DNA from: JAUWNJ01 sp034190305
GTDB lineage: Bacteria; Planctomycetota; Phycisphaerae; SM23-33
Assembly (NCBI GenBank): GCA_034190305.1
Contig: JAXHSV010000001.1
Span: 1 to 56,191, forward strand
DNA length: 56,191 nt
Reading direction: 5' to 3'
Below, piece after piece: positions 50,323 to 56,191 of this stretch (its first letter is position 1; each line of letters begins with the position of its first letter). The position numbers and the translations under genes are program-made. The notes under the pieces are model-generated. The model made no database searches. It was not told where the DNA came from and saw nothing but the letters and a program-made list of their open reading frames with translations.

Positions 50323-51783
50323 ATGGATAAAATCGTAGCCGACGGTATAACTTTTGACGATGTTCTGCTGATTCCCGCCAGGTCCGATGTCATTCCCCGC
50401 GACGTGGACACGTCCACAAACCTGACGCGGCAGATCAGGTTGAATATTCCTCTCATCTCGGCCCCGATGGACACTGTTACCGAGGCGGTGCTGGCTATCG
50501 CCCTTGCCCAGGCAGGGGGTATTGGGATCATTCACAAGAATCTTTCGCCCAAAGCCCAGGCAAGAGAAGTCGAGAAGGTCAAACGCAGTGAGAACGGCGT
50601 AATCGTCGATCCGGTAACGCTCGGGCCTGAGGAATCCACTGCGACGGCCAGGCAGAAGATGGCCGATCACAACGTTTCCGGCTTCCCTATCGTCGGAGCG
50701 GACGGAAAACTCGTCGGCATCCTGACCCGGCGCGACATGAAGTTCCTCTCCGACGACCGCCCCATCAGCGAGGTGATGACCGCCGAGAATCTCGTAACCG
50801 CCAAGCCGGACACAACGCTCGATGAGGCGGAAAAAATCCTCAATCGCCACAAGGTTGAAAAACTCCTGCTGGTCGATGGGACCGGCAAACTAGCCGGTCT
50901 GATTACGATGCGGGACATCGAGAAACTGCGGCAGTTTCCGCGAAGTTGCAAGGATGCCCGCGGGCGCCTGCGAGTCGGAGCGGCCGTGGGGGTCCGCGAC
51001 GATGAGCGGGCCGAGATGCTCATCGAGGCGGGCGCAGACGTAATCGTGGTCGATACGGCACACGGACACAGCAGCAATGTCATCGGCGCGGTTGAGCGGA
51101 TCAAGTCCGCCCATGACATAGACGTCATCGCCGGAAATGTCGCCACAGCCAAAGGCGCCGCCGACCTTATCGCCGCCGGCGCCGACGCCGTCAAGGTCGG
51201 CATCGGTCCGGGGGCTATCTGCACAACGCGTATTGTCTCCGGCGTGGGGGTTCCGCAGGTATCAGCCATATACGAATGTGCCCGCGCCGCCGACGCCAAA
51301 GGCATCCCCGTCATCGCCGACGGCGGAATTCGCCACAGCGGCGACATTACCAAGGCAATCGCCGCCGGGGCGTCGGCCGTTATGATGGGAAGTCTCATGG
51401 CCGGGCTGGACGAATCGCCCGGGCAACTGGTGATCTTCAAGGGCAGGCGGTTTAAAACCTATCGAGGAATGGGTTCGATCGGCGCGATGGTCGCCGGATC
51501 AGCCGACCGTTACGGTCAATCCGAAAAGGAAAAACTCGTCCCCGAAGGCGTCGAGGGGCGGGTTCCCTACCGAGGCCCGCTGGGCGAGTTCGTCTATCAA
51601 CTTGTCGGCGGGCTTAGAGGCGGAATGGGATACTGCGGCGCCGGGACTATCGAAGACCTGCGAACAAAGGCGCAATTCATACGCATCAGTACAGCCTCGC
51701 TCATCGAAGGCCATCCACACGACATTACAATAACACACGAAGCACCAAACTACTCCGCCGGACAGAAAAACAACCTGGAATGA
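50323..51783 (+). CDS. guaB: Inosine-5'-monophosphate dehydrogenase
   Basis: 486 residues. First step of GMP synthesis, IMP to XMP with NAD. N-terminal TFDDVLLIPARSDVIPRDVDT, two CBS domains (about residues 95-205), then catalytic loop VKVGIGPGAICTTRIVSGVG with the active Cys, IADGGIRHSGDITKAIAAG, and the flap EGVEGRVPYRGPL. Good GGGAGG ribosome site before ATG. Six bases separate its stop from the broken GH43 gene. Confidence 0.97.
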   Translation: MDKIVADGITFDDVLLIPARSDVIPRDVDTSTNLTRQIRLNIPLISAPMDTVTEAVLAIALAQAGGIGIIHKNLSPKAQAREVEKVKRSENGVIVDPVTLGPEESTATARQKMADHNVSGFPIVGADGKLVGILTRRDMKFLSDDRPISEVMTAENLVTAKPDTTLDEAEKILNRHKVEKLLLVDGTGKLAGLITMRDIEKLRQFPRSCKDARGRLRVGAAVGVRDDERAEMLIEAGADVIVVDTAHGHSSNVIGAVERIKSAHDIDVIAGNVATAKGAADLIAAGADAVKVGIGPGAICTTRIVSGVGVPQVSAIYECARAADAKGIPVIADGGIRHSGDITKAIAAGASAVMMGSLMAGLDESPGQLVIFKGRRFKTYRGMGSIGAMVAGSADRYGQSEKEKLVPEGVEGRVPYRGPLGEFVYQLVGGLRGGMGYCGAGTIEDLRTKAQFIRISTASLIEGHPHDITITHEAPNYSAGQKNNLE

Positions 51784-51789
51784 GACGAC

Positions 51790-52766
51790 ATGCGAACCCG
51801 CACCTTTCGCTATAAGAATCTATAAGAATCTATAAGAATCTATAAGAATCCTATCTACAGCCTCGCAATCGACGCCATCCGAGACTGCCAGATTACCGAA
51901 GTTGACGGCGTGTACTACCTGACAGGAACCAGCCCGCCCGTCTGGGGGGAAGGGCCGAACCCGGGAGTCAAATTGTACTCCTCGCCGGACCTGCTGAACT
52001 GGAAGTTTGAGACGTTCCTTACAGACCGGGCCGGACTGGACCCGGGCGTGTGGTATTACGACCGGTTCTGGGCGCCGGAAATCCACCGCAAGGATGGGCG
52101 GTTCTGGCTGACGTTCAACTGCCGCAACGAAACCGCCGAAATACCATACCCTCATTCGTCCGGCCTGGCGGTGGCAGATAGCATCACCGGTCCTTACGAA
52201 ATACTCACGCACGACAAGCCCCTGATTGACCGAACGAACGATGCAACCCTGTTCGCGGACGATGACGGAAGGACATACATCTACGTTACCGGCATCATAG
52301 GCTGGGAGATGAACCTGGAGGCGTGCAGGCTGATTGACGGGCCTTTTTAAAGTCGCCGGGGCGCTGGGACGGCATCGGCATAGAAGGCCCGTTTGTAATC
52401 AAGCGGGACGGCATGTATTACATGTTCTATTCCTCGTGGACGCGGGGATATGAAGTCGGCTATGCGACCGCGTCTCACCCCAAAGGCCCCTGGAAAAAGT
52501 ACGAAGGAAACCCGATATTCGGGGCGCAGAACAGAAAAACCTGTGCAGGATACGGCGGACGGTTCACGGGGAACCCCCCCGGCTGCCCGTACGCCGCAGC
52601 CGGGCACAACGCAATATTCACCGGTCCGGACGGACGAGGCTGGATCGTCTGCCACTACCAGGAAACAGACAAGCCCGATTCCCTCGGCTTCGACCCGATA
52701 TGGATCGAAGACGGCGTCATCAAAACCAACGGCCCGACCTGGACCGAACAGACAATCGAAATTTGA
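51790..52766 (+). pseudogene. Glycoside hydrolase family 43-like gene, stopped and frameshifted
   Basis: The gene would start at ATG 51790 (MRTRTFRYKNPIY). A four-copy 10-bp repeat (51811-51850) adds 30 bases to one copy; it keeps the frame but creates TAA at 51823-51825. After it the frame gives ITEVDGVYYLTGT, VKLYSSPDLLNW, DRFWAPEIHRKDGRFWLTF and NDATLFADDDGRTYIYV, all five-bladed GH43 propeller signatures. A second lesion at the T5 run 52344-52348 (one T fewer than needed) shifts frame; the remainder has GRWDGIGIEGPFVIKRDG, YYMFYSSW and GHNAIFTGPDGRGWIVCHY. About 325 codons in total. Intact, it would be an arabinan/xylan-type glycosidase without a visible signal peptide. Confidence 0.83.
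51811..51850 (+). repeat. Four perfect copies of a 10-bp tandem repeat
   Basis: TATAAGAATC repeated four times without a mismatch, at codons 8 onward of the GH43-like gene. One copy keeps the reading frame open. Two or three copies shift it. Four keep the frame but bring in a TAA. Confidence 0.97.
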
Positions 52767-52806
52767 TTTTCCGGTCAGGTAATGCCGAAAAGCAAGGGGA
52801 GAAAAG

Positions 52807-53413
52807 ATGAACCGATGGACAATTATGCTATTCGTAACGGCTGCTGTAATCGTCGGATGCAGGGAAAAGTTTCAAGACAATGCAACATCCCGTATTTACA
52901 ACGAACTTGAGCATAGGAAGCAGGAAGTTATCGACCTTCGAGCAGCCAGTCCGATCAGGGAGGACAATCCGCTTTTCGACAGTTACGAGGTGGAGGCTGC
53001 CAATTCACTTGCCCGGCTGGCCAAGGGGGTGGATCTTGCCGGGGCAAACGACTACTTCGGGAAGTGGGGTCCCGCCCGCGACCGGAGCCAGAACCACGAC
53101 AACTTCACCTACACATTCTGGATATGGGGACTACAGGCTTGCTTTCCGTCTTACCGGTCCGGAAAGTAGAAAAACGTTTTTCATCGAGACCAAAACTTCG
53201 ATTAAAGGCTGGTTGCCCGATAGCAAGATCGAGTTTACCGAGTTACTCAAAATACCGGACGATCTCAAGCCGGGCCGATACAAACTCGCACTCGCTGTTG
53301 TTGAGTCGGAAACGGAAAATCCCGCCGTCCGTTTGGCAATAACCGGCCGAGCAAGGGATGGCTGGTATCATATCAGCGAGTTTGACGTGACGGCGCTCGG
53401 CGCGAAAAGATAG
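52807..53413 (+). pseudogene. Hypothetical lipoprotein gene with a frameshift
   Basis: The first frame encodes a lipoprotein signal (RWTIMLFVTAAVIVGC) and a helical segment to NFTYTFWIWG. The rest (DYRLAFRLTGPESRKTFFIETKTS, GRYKLALAVVESETENPAVRLAITG, WYHISEFDV) is in another frame; removing one G from the GGGG at 53126-53129 joins them into about 201 residues. The second half looks like a beta-sandwich (DUF4832-type C-terminal, tentative). The stop lies within the inverted repeat of the small element that follows. Confidence 0.75.
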
Positions 53414-53586
53414 CGTAAGGTATTTTGTGTAAGTTTGCGGCGGCATCAGAAATGACGAACAAGTTATAACGCCAGACCCAGCCCAGCCATAGCCATGGCT
53501 GGGCTGTAATGTCCGCTCTTCGACCGATTTTGCGAAAACCTGCGGTTGTCCGCTTTCGGAACTTACACAAAATACTTGACGCTATC
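53409..53586. mobile_element. MITE-like element with 27-bp terminal inverted repeats
   Basis: The left end 53409-53435 and right end 53560-53586 are inverted copies with two mismatches (core TATTTTGTGTAAGTT). 178 bp, no coding capacity, containing an AGCCCAGCCAT hairpin (53480-53505). The end sequence GTATTTTGTGTAAG resembles ends of IS256-family (Mutator-type) elements, so a non-autonomous derivative is plausible. No obvious target duplication. It abuts or replaces the 3' end of the lipoprotein gene. Confidence 0.72.
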
Positions 53587-53810
53587 GAGTGTTTCAGCCA
53601 TTTGTGATGTCCTTTCGCAACGAATATAATCTCGACATGAATCTTGCGCCCGGGCCTGTCCCGCCGGCAGCATAAATATGCAGGAACAACCTCCGCCGGG
53701 GCAAGAAAAAGATGTGGATTAATCATTACTGGTTGCAAAAATGACGGCTTCGGGGCATGATATAGTTACAGTTTGCTACCCGATCAAAACAGGTGAAAGG
53801 ATTCCGATAA

Positions 53811-56191
53811 ATGAGTCCCGGTTCGCGACTGACTAGGTGGTCCGCTCGTCATTACAAGACGGTAACAGCGATCGTCTCTACGGTAACGATCCTGACGGCT
53901 CTTGTGTCGGTATTACCGTCGCTGTTGCCAGATTCCCTGCCTTTCATGCACGCTGTCCGCGTCGATACCGATCCGGAGAATATGCTGTCGGCTGACGAAC
54001 CGGTGCGCATCTTCCACGACGAGATGAAAAAGACTCTCTCGCTGCACGATATTGTCGTAGTGGGCGTGGTTAACGAGCAGCATCCCGACGGCGTATTCAA
54101 CCCGGAATCTCTGCGAAAGGTCCACGAACTTACCGAATTCGCAAAAAAACTCACGGGTTATTCGGACGAGGGTAGAAAGGCGGGTCTTAAACCGGGCGAG
54201 GGAGTCATCGCCGCCGACATTATCGCGCCATCTACGGTCGATAACATCATTCCCATTGCCGGCGGGGTAAAATTTGAATGGCTGATGCCTGAACCGCCGA
54301 AGACCGCACAGGCCGCTCGAGAGGTTCTTGCAAATGCACAGCGAATTCCGTTTTTTCGAGGAACTATGGTCCCGCCGAAAGACGGCGATGCCCAGGCAGT
54401 CTGCATTTACCTGCCTATTACCTCCAAGAACATCAGTTATAAGATTTACCGCGCCGTCAACGGCGAGATCGCAAAACTCGGCGGCCCCGAGAAATTTCAC
54501 GTTACGGGCCTGCCGGTCGCCGAGGACACCTTCGGCGTGGAGATGTTTATTCAGATGGGCATCTCCGCACCGGCAGCGATGTTTATCATCTTCGTCCTGA
54601 TGCTGGCGTTCTTCCGAAAACTTCTGCTGGTTATCTCGCCGATGATCGTTGCGCTGGTCTCGGTGATTATTACTATGGGATCGCTGATAATCGCGGGCTT
54701 TCCCGTTCATATAATGAGCAGCATGATCCCTATCTTCATCATGCCCATTGCCGTACTGGACAGCATCCACATTATCAGCGAGTTCTTCGAGAAGTATCAG
54801 GCTACCAGGGACCGCAGAAGGACGATCATGGCGGTAATGGACGATTTGTTCATGCCGATGCTGTACACTTCGCTGACATCGGCGGCGGGTTTCGCCTCCC
54901 TCGCACTTACACCGATCCCGCCGGTGCAGGTATTCGGCATATTCGTAGCGGCCGGTATAATGGTCGCCTGGCTGCTTACGGTAACGTTTATCCCCGCTTA
55001 CGTTATGTTCATTTCGCCAAAGACGCTTGAGAACTTCGGCGCGAAATACCACAGACCCAAAGGCAAAACCGCAAGAGGGACGCGGGGTGGTTCGCTGATG
55101 TCGAAGTTCCTCGACTGGATGGGCGGGGCGACCTGGCGGCGGGCAAAACCGATTCTTGCGTTTTCGTTGGTGTTGCTGGTCGTCGCAGGATGGGGCATCA
55201 GCCGGATAAACATCAACGATAACCCCATCAAATGGTTTACGCCGACTCATCCCATCCGCGAGGCTGATCGCGTCCTGAACAACCATTTCGGCGGGACATA
55301 CATGGCCTATCTTGCGATGGAATATACCGAGCCGCCGTTTGACGCGGCTCAATACGCCGCCGATCTGGCCAAACGGGCGGACAAAAGATCAGGCGATATC
55401 GCTGCGCTGGTGGAAAAAATAGCGCCGAACGCCAAGGCCTCTGCCGCTGAAAGCGACTCGTTCGAGACCTTTTTCAGCAAGTTGAAAGACAGGCTTCGAC
55501 CGAATCCCGATACCGCCGGCGATGGGGACCTGTCGGCCTGGACGGCAGTGGAGGGATTTTTGGACAGAGAACTGGACCGCCTGGAATTTGCCGAACCTCA
55601 TGCCGATTTCGACAAGAATAAAACACCCCTTGCCTTGGGTGAAATGGCCAAAGCATTCAGCGAAACATTCAAGGCCCTGGTCGTAAGGATGAAAAGTAAG
55701 GCAGAGTCGATTGCTTCAAAACCACCAGCGTCGCGTGCTGTTTTTCTGGATGGACTTGAAGACCTTGACGGGCTTCTGCTTGTTTCCGGACCGGACGCAA
55801 CTATGACAAGGGAAGGACGCCTGACTATTGACGCTGCTAAGGCCGCCGCAAGGTTCCTTATTGGCGAAGAACGGCAATTGCATGAAGTTTTCAAGCGGCC
55901 TGAGGTCTTGGCGCACATGAAGGGACTTTCCGGGGCAATGGCGGGGACAGGCATCGTCGGAAAGAGCAATTCTCTGGTGGAGATTGTCGAGACGGTCAAC
56001 CGCGATCTGCACGCCGGCCGGAGCGAGTACGAACGGATTCCCGGCAACCGTAAGGCCGTCGGTTCATGCATCACGCAGTTCACCTCCAGCCACCGCCCTC
56101 AGGACCTCTCGCACTTCGTTACCACGGACGATTACCAGACGGCGAGCATGTGGGTTCAACTCAAAAGCGGCGACAATAAGGACATGTCCGC
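53811..56191 (+). CDS. RND/MMPL-type exporter, 3' end outside window
   Basis: ATG 53811 opens a frame of 793 codons that runs off the right edge. A basic N terminus and first helix (VTAIVSTVTILTALVSVLP) are followed by a large periplasmic loop (VDTDPENMLSADEPVRIFHDEM), then five helices with PIFIMPIAVLDSIHIISEFFEKY, MLYTSLTSAAGFASL and a second half starting WRRAKPILAFSLVLLVV with another loop. This is the two-repeat SSD-containing RND superfamily, like lipid or hopanoid exporters. Substrate unknown. RBS GGTGAAAGGA. Confidence 0.87.
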   Translation, partial: MSPGSRLTRWSARHYKTVTAIVSTVTILTALVSVLPSLLPDSLPFMHAVRVDTDPENMLSADEPVRIFHDEMKKTLSLHDIVVVGVVNEQHPDGVFNPESLRKVHELTEFAKKLTGYSDEGRKAGLKPGEGVIAADIIAPSTVDNIIPIAGGVKFEWLMPEPPKTAQAAREVLANAQRIPFFRGTMVPPKDGDAQAVCIYLPITSKNISYKIYRAVNGEIAKLGGPEKFHVTGLPVAEDTFGVEMFIQMGISAPAAMFIIFVLMLAFFRKLLLVISPMIVALVSVIITMGSLIIAGFPVHIMSSMIPIFIMPIAVLDSIHIISEFFEKYQATRDRRRTIMAVMDDLFMPMLYTSLTSAAGFASLALTPIPPVQVFGIFVAAGIMVAWLLTVTFIPAYVMFISPKTLENFGAKYHRPKGKTARGTRGGSLMSKFLDWMGGATWRRAKPILAFSLVLLVVAGWGISRININDNPIKWFTPTHPIREADRVLNNHFGGTYMAYLAMEYTEPPFDAAQYAADLAKRADKRSGDIAALVEKIAPNAKASAAESDSFETFFSKLKDRLRPNPDTAGDGDLSAWTAVEGFLDRELDRLEFAEPHADFDKNKTPLALGEMAKAFSETFKALVVRMKSKAESIASKPPASRAVFLDGLEDLDGLLLVSGPDATMTREGRLTIDAAKAAARFLIGEERQLHEVFKRPEVLAHMKGLSGAMAGTGIVGKSNSLVEIVETVNRDLHAGRSEYERIPGNRKAVGSCITQFTSSHRPQDLSHFVTTDDYQTASMWVQLKSGDNKDMS

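Noticed and set aside
51811..51850. CRISPR-like repeat array
   Set aside because: Four head-to-tail 10-bp units without spacers; it is a simple tandem repeat.
53587..53810. Small gene between the MITE-like element and the exporter
   Set aside because: Short frames only, no ribosome site, no recognisable product; treated as non-coding.
53913..55352. 479-residue minus-strand open frame
   Set aside because: It lies entirely antisense to the RND/MMPL exporter, which has clear family motifs in the plus frame; the antisense product is rich in His/Arg/Asp with no domain.

Overview
The window looks like a chromosomal segment of an anaerobic planctomycete, most likely class Phycisphaerae. This is an inference from gene content and arrangement: a short PheT, sulfatase/anSME remnants, a purA-uppS-cdsA-phoH-HD order, TPR/MA metallopeptidase proteins and intergenic palindromes. 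I could not run a taxonomic search. Base composition is moderately GC-rich. No rRNA, CRISPR array, phage or complete IS is visible; two tRNAs are.

Layout. 1-7 kb: a beta-propeller protein, a PilZ protein, phosphofructokinase, and a minus-strand operon miaA - degenerate MBL - CorC-like - CNNM-like. 7-13 kb: a tandem nagA pair, then pheT followed by a broken sulfatase and its broken maturase. 13-25 kb: DUF4870, a zinc-ribbon DedA protein with a VapBC-type module behind it, the minus-strand run purA-uppS-cdsA-phoH-HD(PgpH-like), then phasin-like + UbiB with a HicBA module behind it. 25-33 kb: CPBP protease, tRNA-Glu, tRNA-Lys, the rpsB-tsf-pyrH-frr operon, a pseudo-receiver and groES-groEL. 33-40 kb: GDPD, MarC, HU, M55 peptidase, a large TPR/MA metallopeptidase and a Gfo/Idh oxidoreductase. 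40-46 kb: a compact four-gene catabolic operon (class III aminotransferase, two amidohydrolase-fold proteins, an enolase-superfamily enzyme) and an RNase Z-like MBL protein. 46-56 kb: an unknown secreted protein, nrdR-Na/Pi transporter, guaB, a broken GH43 gene, a broken lipoprotein gene, a small terminal-inverted-repeat element and the start of an RND/MMPL exporter.

Most striking observation: three cargo segments each sit immediately past the 3' end of a host gene, and on the far side each is followed by a second copy of that gene's last codons and stop. The cases are VapBC behind dedA, HicBA behind ubiB, and the four-gene operon behind an MBL gene. In the dedA and ubiB cases the differences between copies are mostly synonymous. 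That suggests the two tails came from diverged functional homologues, so the cargo may have arrived with its own replacement gene end. No integrase is present. I propose small non-autonomous 'tail-swap' cassettes as the candidate new system.

Second theme: gaps inside essential operons carry long imperfect palindromes of at least four sequence families, and some of these supply stop codons to the genes they touch. Third theme: lesions (stop codons, homopolymer frameshifts, a 10-bp tandem repeat) are confined to polysaccharide/sulfate-type accessory genes, while about 35 conserved genes are intact.
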